From Takakia lepidozioides (taxonomy: Eukaryota; Streptophyta; Takakiopsida; Takakiales; Takakiaceae): 64,000 nt of DNA. This document shows, piece by piece, positions 10,943 through 19,857 of the stretch. The DNA lies in contig CM060731.1 of assembly GCA_030704615.1 (NCBI GenBank), forward strand, positions 36,766,001 through 36,830,000. Reading direction: 5' to 3'. The notes below the pieces were generated by a model that saw only the letters and a program-made list of their open reading frames with translations, made no database searches and was not told the origin of the DNA. The position numbers and the translations under genes were made by a program. Numbering within the stretch: the first letter of the stretch is position 1; each line of letters starts with the position of its first letter.

Positions 10943-13900
10943 CTCGAAAAGCGCGCCGTCATTGTGCTGGATCAGACTTTGAAGGACCTGAACATTTCGA
11001 TTGTTTCCGCCCCCCAAATGTCATTGGAGGCATACATAAGGAAGTGGAGAGGTCTCACCTGGAGATACTGTTTTTTCCGGGAGTTCTCCAAAGATGGTAA
11101 CATTTTACGGTCCAACGACTTTGACAGTCAGGTTGGAGGAGAGTGGGCCATGATGCGAGTTGTGTACAGGTGCAATGTCATACTTGAAACTCTACTGTTT
11201 TTTTTGGGAAAAAATGTGGCTTCATATGGATTGCAATCTTAGATCCAGATTGAATGTCGTTGACGACATTCACTTCTTTGTCTGAGTCATTCTTAAGCGA
11301 GTATATGAATTCACCTGGTTAGGATCTAAGGGTGCAATTATAGTGTCCCTGATTAGAATTGATAATGTCCCTGAATGGCGTTGACGACATTCACATACGG
11401 AGTTGTTGAGAGGTCCTCAGAGTTATGTAAATTTTTGTAATGTCCATAGAGGTTACATTGAGGGTTCCTCACTTCATTTTGCTGAATGTCAATGCAGACA
11501 TTCAGTTGTTCTGCATTGTTTTTGCCTCTTGCGAGGAATCTGGAGGCTTGATCTGTTATGAGAAATCCAAAGTGAATGTCGTTGACGACATTCACTGCTG
11601 TGTCTGTATTATTCAACAGCGACAAATTGAATTTACATGGATTGGGAGCTAAGTAATTGGTTTCTTTTTGGTATTTTTGTGAATGACGTTGACGCCATTC
11701 ACATACAGTGATGTTGTGAGGTCCTCGGTGATATGTTTGTTATGAATGTGCATTGACTTTTCCTGGAGGGTTCCTTACTCGATTTTTTGATTTCCATCCT
11801 GTGATTTTGCTTCATTTAAGTAATAATTAGGCTTCATTAGTTAATGTCGTTGACGACATTCACTTCTATGTCTGTGTCATTCCTAAACGATAATTTGCAT
11901 TCACCTGGATTACGGTGTATTTACAGTATCATTGAATGGAATGTTTTGAATGGCGTTGACGACATTCATATCTGGAGCAGTAGTGTGATCCTGAAAGGTC
12001 CTTAGAGCAGTTCTCAGAGCCATTTCAATCTATGTTTTTTTCATTCTGTTCTACTTGCATCTTACTCACTGAGCGCTTTTGTGGGTTGGGATTTATCTCC
12101 TTTTTTCAGGTACACGAAATATGTGCTTATGGAAGGAAATCACCTGAGCGGAATTCCCGACTATCTTGACATGTGGTCGGACCCCACAAACAATCCAACC
12201 ATGTATACTGCAGGGATATTGAAGGACTGGAGTCCTTCTCACTTCAGAGATTGCGGGTGGTACCTTGACTGCCCACCTGAGCACACGACCTTTCAAGAAC
12301 AGCATATGAAATACTTGAACAATAACGCTGAGATGCTGGCGCCTTTGACTGACGAAGAGTATCAACGAAACATAGCAACATTGGCTGCCAAGGAGCCTGA
12401 TGCTCAGGGAACGCCGCAGAAGGGAAAGAAGGCGGGCCGCAAACCAAAAGACAAGGCTGTTGATGTCATAGCCATCTCACCAGCAAAGCCAAAGGACAAA
12501 GACAAGTCCAAAGAGAAGGAAAATGACAAGGGGAAGGAGAATGAAAAGGAGATGGAGAGTGGGCAGGACTTTACTGCTGGAAGATATACCCGCACTCTTC
12601 AGTGCGTGTTCGATGCCAAGCCACACCCTTCCCGTTCTGATTCAGCAGGAGAGATGAAAATTGTTAATGAGGGTTGGCTTTCGATGATGCAGAGTCAAAA
12701 GAGAGGATACACTGGGGTGCCATCCCCTACCTGGGACAATATAATCTCATTCCTCAATCTGGTGAGAATTCCAGTTTCTTTCCTTTTCTCTGAAAGTTTC
12801 GTTGGCAGTATTTCAGTCTTGTTCTTTGAAAACAATCTTGCCATTGTTCTTATAAAAAACATGTCTGTTGCAGGTGAGCACAGGTCCCACCTTCGTGTGC
12901 GGTGTGCAGAAAACTTATGCGGCCGACATTGTCATTCTCGACATCCCGGATGGCCAGGCTGTGCCAGAAGTTCTTCCAAAGGGCAAGACGCCAGGCTGGA
13001 ACAAATTCGAGGACAACTACTGGAGTTGGGTGTTCGGGTTCTGTAACAACTTCCTCTCTGATGTAGGAACACTTCTGCTTTTTCAGTCATGTGACAATGA
13101 TAGTCGTCGGGCATTGGCATCATACCTCAAGTCTTCAGGGTTTGAAGTTTTGCGCACATGGAATTGTGTGAACAGCCTCTACCTTGTGAAAGGGGGTTTC
13201 CCTGGTCAGCTGGTATGCCATCTCCCTTCTGCTTGTGCTTTGATCATGAGTTTCAATTTTCTCTGCAGCTCCACTCTAGTAGAATGTGTTATGATCGACA
13301 CCGATCATCACTGATTCATGATTTTTTTGTGTCTGAGTTCTGAATAGCCGATGTACACACTTCTACTATAGATTGTGTTTACCACACTAACCTGCTATCT
13401 TTGGCAGACGAGGATGTTCGAGGCGATCTGCCTGCGGAGGATTCGTACCTCAAAGACACCATCATCCATCCGCAGCTTTGAGATTTCTGACCAGGGTTGT
13501 TTCGTCAACCCCCCCTATGAGCCCCATGTCGATGACATTTTGTACAACTTCATGCAGTCCAGTCAGACTCTGAAGAGACCAGATGGCATTCCCTGGAGAG
13601 GTGCAAAGGAAAAGTCCCCAGCGTTCATGCAAATACTGCTGGAGTCATGCAGCCACCGCTCTGCACGGGTGGTCGATCTTTCTGTGTCCATAGGTTCGTT
13701 TTTTCCCTTCCGAATTGGTTTTCTTTCAACAGTTTCATCTGCTTAAATCCCCCCCTCCAAACTGTTCATGTTCTCCTGTCTGGTGCAGGAGCAACTTACC
13801 ATGCATGCAAGGCAGGCGGAAGAAGCCTTTTTGGCATGGAGGGTGATTCTGACCTCTACAACACAGTGCTCCTCCCCCTTTTGTCTGGCTCCACTTCAGG

Positions 13901-14312
13901 CACACAGACTGATCGGATTCAAATTCGAAATGATGACGATCCCGAAGATAAGCAGGTCGACAACGACTTTTCATGTGAGTAAGTGCTAAACCCTCTTTGG
14001 GAGTCATACTCAATTTCTCGATAACATCAAAGTTGCAGTAATGACTTTTTCAGGATGTCTTTCAGGAAAGGCAGCAGTGGATCTTCAGGAGATACAGTCA
14101 TTTCTGGCGAGTCTGTTTTCGACAGCCCCCTTTCCAATTTTCTGCTTCCTGTTTATGCCGAAGCAATGACACTTCACGCGGCCGAGTCTCTATCCCCTGA
14201 CTTTTTAGTGGCCAGCCCTAGGTGTATCCAGCGTGGATCCGGTGTTCTAAAATACTTAGACTTAGATGCAGAGGAAGCGGGGATACATTGTACTGACTCT
14301 GAGTCAGACTGA
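10943..14312 (+). CDS. N4/N6-type DNA methylase-like gene, beta motif order
   Basis: Exons splice in matching phase: 10,943-11,169, 12,110-12,761, 12,874-13,212, 13,408-13,693 and 13,789 to about 13,974, with a last exon ending in TGA at 14,312. Exon 2 carries a long Lys-rich linker (KPKDKDKSKEKENDKGKEN). Exon 3 has AADIVILDIPDGQAVPEVLP, where DNA methylases carry D-P-P-Y/W, then PGWNKFEDNYWSWVFGF and a GTLLLFQSC strand. Exon 4 has IPWRGAKEKSPAFMQIL and VVDLSVSIG, and exon 5 continues GATYHACKAGGRSLFGMEGD, the motif I / SAM-binding pattern. Motif IV before motif I is the beta-class order. The DIPD box is unusual and may mean loss of catalysis. The phase of the final junction is unresolved. 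The last exon encodes SGVLKYLDLDAEEAGIHCT and has a diverged copy at 61.1 kb. Confidence 0.6.
11251..12010. repeat. intronic tandem repeat, about 270-320 bp, with paired palindromes
   Basis: Three units start at 11,251, 11,572 and 11,841. Each unit has two 22-24-nt palindromes of the form TGAATGTCGT-TG-ACGACATTCA, or with GGCG in place of GTCG. They sit at 11,251, 11,372, 11,572, 11,679, 11,841 and 11,947, with a related one at 11,482-11,505. Between them are shared blocks such as GAGGTCCTC and GGAGGGTTCCT. The array fills most of the 940-bp intron between the first two methylase exons. Confidence 0.85.
11572..11595. repeat. class-B palindrome, best copy
   Basis: Perfect 11-bp arms GTGAATGTCGT and ACGACATTCAC around a TG centre: 24 nt, the same 11-2-11 layout as the unrelated class-A palindrome. 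Confidence 0.85.
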
Positions 14313-14440
14313 ACTGTATTCTTTTAATATTCATTTTCATGTTATCTGGAAAACGTTGAATCCCCTTCATCCACCGTAGTTGTTCCTTTAGAACAAATAA
14401 TAATCACAGAATCAACTTTCATTCAAATTGCAATATGTAT
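14313..14440. other. 3' flank of methylase gene, shared with 61.2-61.4 kb
   Basis: AT-rich sequence after the stop codon. It still resembles the flank of the second copy at 61,255-61,330 (for example TTGAATCC/TTCC and GTTGTTCC words). Confidence 0.5.
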
Positions 14441-14810
14441 GAATCCATCTCACAAACCTCCCTGACTCTTCTCATATCCATTGTGCATTCATCTACATTG
14501 TATTCATGCGTGCTCCATTCATGAATTTTTTCCTTTGTACAACATCCATTGTACATTCATCCTCTGTACTCTTTAATCCATCCCACAAACCTTCCATACT
14601 CATTTCATATACGTTGTGCATTCGTCAAAATATTTGGTCATGCATCTTCCTGTCATGAATTTTTGTCATTACTCAACATCCATTATACATTCATCCATTT
14701 TACTCTTATCCATCCCTCATTCATCCATCTACATTCATTTTTGACACTCATCCATCTATTTATCATCCAACTGTACATTCATCCATCCTTTATTCAATGC
14801 CTTTTATTAT
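14441..14810. repeat. CATTCATCCA-rich minisatellite
   Basis: Diverged units contain AATCCATCTCACAAACCTCC, TCATATCCATTGTGCATTC and CTCCATTCATGAATTTTT. They recur at about 14,450, 14,575 and 14,680 and grade into CATTCATCCATC simple repeats. A single similar unit follows the methylase 3'-end copy at 61,385-61,470, so unit and gene end moved or duplicated together. Confidence 0.7.
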
Positions 14811-14869
14811 GTCGTCCAGCTTGTTTCCGCGGTAAAGGGTGCTAATCCGCGGGAATACACTCCACTTCT

Positions 14870-15000
14870 TTCTGGGCGCGTGGTGACGCGGCCTTCACGT
14901 GTGATGACGTGGAGTGAGCCCCGTGACGTGGCATTTGCGCAAGGTGACATGGCGTGAGCGCAGTTGCGCTCACGCGCTCACGTGACCAGGCTCATGCCGA
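14870..15000. repeat. GC-rich GTGACGTGG / GTGAGCG repeat cluster 2
   Basis: Contains GATGACGTGGAGTGAGC, GTGACGTGGCA, GTGACATGGCGTGAGCG and a perfect 11-2-11 palindrome at 14,952-14,975 (arms GCGTGAGCGCA and TGCGCTCACGC, centre GT). It closely resembles 6,059-6,260 and lies just upstream of the ATG at 15,033, so it may be a promoter or an element boundary. Confidence 0.7.
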
Positions 15001-15032
15001 GGCATCCCTGACGGTTTATTATCGACGATATA

Positions 15033-16730
15033 ATGGAAGTCTTAGGGTGGCCTCGGAGGAGCAAACAGAACCCGGAACCGTATACCAAACAGGAGTGGCG
15101 TGATGTTAAAAAAAAAATACAACTTCAACAAAGCTGAGTTTAAAACATTTCGAGATAGGCTCGGGAACGACTACATTGTTAGCAAACAGAAGATGAATAT
15201 GGAGACGCAACCAATGACTGCTGCCTTCAAGAAGTATGTCTTGTCGTGCAAGCAGACCTTCGAGGATAACCAGAATGCCCTGGCGATTCTATGCACGAGC
15301 TTTAGGTCCCATTACACACAGCTGGGGGGAAACCAGAAATTTGCTGATGCCAGATCACGGTTGGGACTTGCACCAAAGAATCGGTTCGACGATATATCCA
15401 TGGTGTTCGTCAATACAGTTTGTGATGATGACTCTGTTGTCTTCGAAGCAAAAGAATACTCAAATATCCTGGATGCTTTTGTGGCTCGGAAGCTCATGTC
15501 CAATGCTTTTGTGTTTTTCTCGACACAAGAATCATCGGGAAATCTTGTGTCATACATCTGGAATGGCCCTGGATCAAAATCGTTTATTATCCAACAGGGT
15601 TATTACATTCCCGGCGAGTTTGAATCACCTTACAAGAGGTTGCACGACTATTTTCTCCCGGACGGTCCTCTGCCTCAACTACGTATTTCCGGCAACAATT
15701 GAGGAGATGGTGAATCCGGACGACCACATTCAAACTGTTTTGTTATCGCCGGACCTAATTAATCCTGTTATCCAAGGACCAGATGTAGACCCGACCTCGC
15801 AGGAGAATGAGTACAGGACTTACAATCATGAGTTGAGGCCGGACACCTACGATTACTTGGTTTTTTTTTTTGCAGGGACGAAATGTCTTGTGTGAACATT
15901 TTCAGAGGACTGGCAATGACATACGTTATGCTTGTAAGTGGATTCTGCATCTTGGAATTGTCTGTGTTTTCAGTTTTCCCGGATTTAACTCTCGTATTAT
16001 TGACGTTGTCGGAATAACGTGTTTAACCTGTGTCTTATTGTTTCAATTTTGTTAACCTCCACTGGGCAGTGGAGGTTGTTTTGCAGTTTGGTGTGTTTGG
16101 TAGTTGTCTCAAAAGAAAGCCTAACCCTTTCAATCTTTCGATGGTTGGTGTTCGTCGGGTTTATTTTCATATCATTGTTGGTTTCATTGCATGAAAGAAA
16201 TATTCGTGTGCTCAACATAAACTTTGTAACGAAAAAGAAATTTTGTAGAAGCAAGGTGGAGGCCTATTTCAGGACCCTCCAGATTGACAATCAGACTATC
16301 GGAGGAGACGGAGATGACGGAGACTCACTGCAGGATGACGAAGTGGACGAAGAAGATGATGACGAAGGACACGACAAGGATCAGGACAAAGAAATGGAGG
16401 AGAAACTAGAAGAGGATGACGAGGAGGAGAAAGACGAAGATGAGAACATGGAAATCGTCAACGGAGACCAGGGGCAGATGCGGCTAACGTGGGAAAGGGA
16501 AAGAGAGGGCCAGGAAATTTCCAAATACCCAAGAACGCGTTGCGCCACAAGATGTACACAATCTGGACAGCTTTTCCTCCAGTTCTGATAACACCACGAA
16601 TAAGAGTCCGGCTTCTCTAGGGGGACAAGAAGCGACATCGAGCCCATTAGCAATCGTCATGAGCTGGTGTCCCAGAATGTCACCCAGGAAGTGGTTCTGG
16701 ATATAGGTAACGAATGACAATTAGTGAATG
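15033..16730 (+). pseudogene. unrecognised multi-exon protein with acidic tail, frameshifted
   Basis: ATG 15,033 opens MEVLGWPRRSKQNPEPYTKQ. The frame shifts in an A10 run at about 15,107 and continues through YNFNKAEFKTFRDRLGNDYI, FVFFSTQESSGNLVSYIWN and GYYIPGEFESPYKRLHDYFL. A second shift near 15,670-15,700 leads into VFPATIEEMVNPDDHIQTVL and a NHELRPDTYDYL segment. A short exon (GRNVLCEHFQRTGNDIRYAC, about 15,873-15,930) and a later exon from 16,255 (SKVEAYFRTLQIDNQTIGGD, then a long Asp/Glu run) appear spliced by GT/AG sites. I do not recognise the family. Its position and style suggest it belongs with the neighbouring methylase-like genes, which is inference. Confidence 0.4.
16054..16077. 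repeat. class-A palindrome, copy 5
   Basis: Arms AACCTCCACTG and CAGTGGAGGTT around a GG centre. It lies in an intron and ends only 8 nt before a TTGCAG that could be a 3' splice site. Confidence 0.8.
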
Positions 16731-16964
16731 TTTATTCGTACACACTTCTGAATACAATATGACAATATTGTAATTATACATACTTGTGAGTGGAATAATC
16801 CGAATGTTTTTTCCATATGACAATATTGTAATTATATATCCCAATGTTTCTCCCATATCCGTCTTTCTGGACTTCCGAATAAAACATATTTCCACCCGGA
16901 CACATATTCCATTCGCACACCTTTGTGGACAGCCACTAACCGATTTGGATTACTTTTCTTGTAG
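16731..16964. other. probable intron
   Basis: AT-rich with no coding signal. It contains a direct repeat of CATATGACAATATTGTAATTATA-like sequence (about 16,757-16,780 and 16,815-16,840) and ends in TTTCTTGTAG. Confidence 0.4.
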
Positions 16965-17210
16965 ATCCAAGAATCCCAATCGATGAAAATGACGCACACA
17001 AGAAAAGGCTCAAAGGAGACTCAAACGTTGAAGAGACACGTGGATCTGACAGTGAGGGCCAGGTCACCTGAGCCGGTTCCGCAAGTAACCTCCACTGTCC
17101 AGTCGACGTTGCCATCTGCAGGGAATGAGTCGGAGAATCCTCCTACTCGCGGGGAGGGAGAAGAAACAGAGCACCACAAACGCGTAATCCAACAACAGAT
17201 CCCGATTCGG
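16965..17210 (+). pseudogene. hydrophilic exon, duplicated copy 1
   Basis: Bounded by TTTCTTGTAG upstream and CGG|GTAAAAC downstream. It encodes LKRHVDLTVRARSPEPVPQV then TSTVQSTLPSAGNE. The next exon (17,353-17,592) encodes VKRRVDRTITVALSEPVIQV then TSTGQSRLPSGSTE, so the two are tandem duplicates. A class-A palindrome is part of the coding sequence in both. No function can be assigned. Confidence 0.45.
17087..17110. repeat. class-A palindrome, copy 6, inside an exon
   Basis: AACCTCCACTG then CAGTCGACGTT around a TC centre, read through as the VTSTVQSTL coding stretch. Confidence 0.6.
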
Positions 17211-17352
17211 GTAAAACATTCGCTTTATTCTTATTACTCTTATTAATGGTCTTTGAGTCTCAGCTTCGGTATTGCTCAATTCGGTAATTTTGTCAGATCA
17301 TTTTGGACCACCATAGTCGTCATCCGTGGGATTTTTCATTAATTTCCTGTAG

Positions 17353-17592
17353 ATTCGTGAGACGACGTCTGAGGAGATCAAACACACGAGGACCGACTCC
17401 ATCGACACTGAGACGGTGAAGAGAAGAGTGGATCGAACAATTACTGTCGCTCTATCTGAGCCGGTCATACAAGTTACCTCCACTGGACAGTCGAGGTTGC
17501 CATCTGGCTCCACAGAGAAGCACGATAACGTTGGACGTAGAGATGGGAAAGAGGAGGAGCAGCCTGCCCAGGGGTCTCAGCGGCCGACTTAA
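17353..17592 (+). pseudogene. hydrophilic exon, duplicated copy 2
   Basis: Follows TTTCCTGTAG and ends with a TAA after SQRPT. It is a paralogue of the exon at 16,965-17,210, with the shared pattern (T)VKR.VD.T......EP.....TS. Embedded in it is a class-A palindrome at 17,475-17,498. Confidence 0.45.
17475..17498. repeat. class-A palindrome, copy 7, inside an exon
   Basis: TACCTCCACTG then CAGTCGAGGTT around a GA centre, in the coding frame of the second duplicated exon. Confidence 0.6.
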
Positions 17593-17763
17593 AAAATGGT
17601 AATGATTTCAACTCCATTCTTCCGTTTGTTATTAATAATGAACTCTTCTGTTATTCCACATGACAACATGCATTACCCTCCAGTCGACCATTCCCTTTCT
17701 GTCAATCCAAACGATCTGCATTCCCTTCCTTGGGGACCGAACGGATGCTGGCCAAGATACTAA

Positions 17764-18471
17764 GTCCAAGTTCTGGACATTGGTTACCTTTGTGAGGTTT
17801 TCCTAAAGGATGGAAAGAAAACACCTCCTGCCACCCAGCCTTGTATCTCCGCAGGGAAATTCAAGTTAGTTACGCGAAACGGTCTTGACGAATTCGTTAA
17901 GTGGGCCGTCAAAAAGTTTGCCGTTTGTTTCTGGAACACTGGACCTGAAATGAACGTCGAGGCTATCGCCAAGGCCGTGTTTGGGAAGTACTATTCCCAG
18001 GTCAGAACTTACAGCAGTTAGAATTCCGTCATGCATAGATCGACATTCAACGAAAAATGGCCCAAAGCTTCCAAAAATCCCATCTACTTTAAACGTCTTG
18101 ACGACATTTTCGCTGAGGAAGACTCGACGGCTTACAAATCCAATACTCTCCTCATCGACACTGTAGAGAATATGTACAAGTCCTACTTGAACCCGTTAGG
18201 ACATACCATCTTCCTTCCAAAATATAAGGCGCGCGTGGACCCTGACAAGGATAAATTTCTACTGGAAGAGCTCAAGCCTCACCTTAACATGTTCCGGTTA
18301 TCGGGGATGGATGTCATGCCGTTCAACGACCTACATCCTTTCGGCGTTTCGAAGGATTTCTTCGAGGACGACCTAACGGTCAAATTTCTTAGAGACTTTG
18401 ATTATAGGTGGCAGAAGTTTCTTAGCAATCTCGAGTTGCGTGCTGCTGCATTGGGACATAAATTATTTTAA
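17764..18471 (+). pseudogene. FCP1/HAD-like phosphatase module 1
   Basis: One frame from about 17,764 reads VLDIGYLCEVFLKDGKK, then KLVTRNGLDEFVKWAVKKFA and VCFWNTGPEMN. After an in-frame TAG at 18,019 it continues with NTLLIDTVENMYKSYLNPL, DPDKDKFLLEELKPHL and FLRDFDYRWQ. This is the order of FCP1/NIF-type HAD phosphatases (DxD box, R-G-L helix, W-T/N motif, LLIDD-type box), but the first box is degenerate (D-I-G). The stop fits a CAG-to-TAG change. A second, better preserved module follows at 18,591. Confidence 0.55.
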
Positions 18472-18483
18472 CTGAGTTTGGTG

Positions 18484-18507
18484 AACCTCGGCTGTCCAGT
18501 GGACGTT
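18484..18507. repeat. class-A palindrome, copy 8
   Basis: AACCTCGGCTG then CAGTGGACGTT around a TC centre. It is 83 nt upstream of the 3' splice site of HAD module 2. Confidence 0.65.
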
Positions 18508-18590
18508 CTTGTTCATTTTCCTGGTGTCGGTTTTTCCAATGCATTATACTGTTCATTTTATCATCCTAAGTATGAATGACTCTCTGGCAG

Positions 18591-19323
18591 ATTAGAGCAC
18601 CTGTTTCTCCTCCTGCGCAAGGGTTGTGTTTGATTATTTTTGACGTGAATGGAGTCTTGTGCAAAATCTTGAAGCACCAAAAGAGCTACAATATCCCCCG
18701 GTTTTCAGAATCGGACTACAGAATTCCAACTCTTGTCGGATTCCGACTTGTCATTAGACGGGAGAAATATCGCGAAGTGTGGACAGAGTTGCACAAACAC
18801 TACCGGTTAGGGATTTGGAACTCTATGATGTACAAGAACTTGCAGCCCATCCTGGATTTTTTGCTTCGTGGTCTACCTCAACCGACCTTCGTTATGTCTC
18901 AAGAGGATTGTATTTCATGCCCTACTTCGGTTCACCCTCAATTCAAATCAGGATTGGACCCTCCTCATTTGTTTTTGAAGCCACTGGTCAAGGTCTGGAA
19001 GTGATTTGGTGGGCAATACACCAAGAGTAACACTCTGCTCATTGACGACACCGCCATGAAGTGTGTATTGAACCCGCCCGACTCATGTCTTGTTCTCAAA
19101 CCGTTCCAGACCGTTGAGACTGATGGTTGCTATCTTCTCAAGGTTCTTCAGACCTATTTGCTTGGAATGAGGAAACATCCCACCGTTTCAAGCTATCTTA
19201 GGAAAAAAAAAGATAGGGTTGAGTCTTTTTCCCAATGTTTCAAACGATCCCAAGTTTAGCCCACTCTGGGATTTTATTGAGGACAACGGTTTTAAGAGTT
19301 TCAGATATGATGCTTCAAAATAA
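18591..19323 (+). pseudogene. FCP1/HAD-like phosphatase module 2
   Basis: The exon begins after TCTCTGGCAG. The sequence reads LCLIIFDVNGVLCKILK (a D-x-N variant of the HAD nucleophile box), then RREKYREVWTELHKHYRLGI, WNSMMYKNLQPILDFL, FVMSQEDC and NTLLIDDTAMKCVLNPPDS. Plant FCP1-like proteins with a D-L/V-N-G box are known to me. An in-frame TGA at 19,002 (expected Arg, CGA) and a one-base shift in an A9 run at about 19,203 break the frame. The shifted frame gives SPLWDFIEDNGFKSFRYDAS and a TAA at 19,321. Confidence 0.6.
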
Positions 19324-19519
19324 ATTATTTTTGATCAATCCGATCTCACTCGAGTAGCTCATGAAGATCTTCATGGTTTCTCTTTTTCATTTCCTTTTAA
19401 TCACACACGTGAAAGATATGGTACTCTCATTTTGACTCATTTTCAGTTGAATTCTTGAAGCATAGGCAATCCCAAGACTCTGATACAGGCCTTCATACGG
19501 GGACATGACTATATCTAGT

Positions 19520-19543
19520 GACCTCCACTGTTCAGTGGAGGTT
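19520..19543. repeat. class-A palindrome, copy 9
   Basis: GACCTCCACTG then CAGTGGAGGTT around a TT centre, 44 nt upstream of a CTTTGGCAG 3' splice site. Confidence 0.75.
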
Positions 19544-19587
19544 TGCATTCGTGCATTCCCGGATTTATGATTATGTCTCTTTGGCAG

Positions 19588-19857
19588 GATCAAGGAGATG
19601 CTGATAACATCATCAGTTCCTCAAGTCCCCTAAAGGAACCCTCCGGATCAGCTGTGAGTCGGAGTATTGAAGACTTTCCGAGGGTTCACGATGGTGCTCA
19701 AATTGAGGATGGATCCTCTGTCAGACCCTTGTCCTCTCGGGAAGCGGGCGACACTCTTCTCCTCTCGGGTCCTCCTGGGGATAAAGTCCAAGGTGCAGGT
19801 GAAGAACACAAATATCCCGGAGACTTTATCGACTTTTCCCAACTCCTCCCTGTTTAG
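19588..19857 (+). pseudogene. Ser/Pro-rich terminal exon, unrecognised
   Basis: After CTCTTTGGCAG the frame reads DQGDADNIISSSSPLKEPSG to DFSQLLPV and a TAG. It is low-complexity and hydrophilic and may be the last exon of the HAD-like gene; no family is recognised. Confidence 0.3.

Noticed and set aside
11251-11970. Regular palindromic repeats considered as a CRISPR array
   Set aside because: Spacing is 70-240 bp and irregular, units are long and related between palindromes, and the context is a plant intron.
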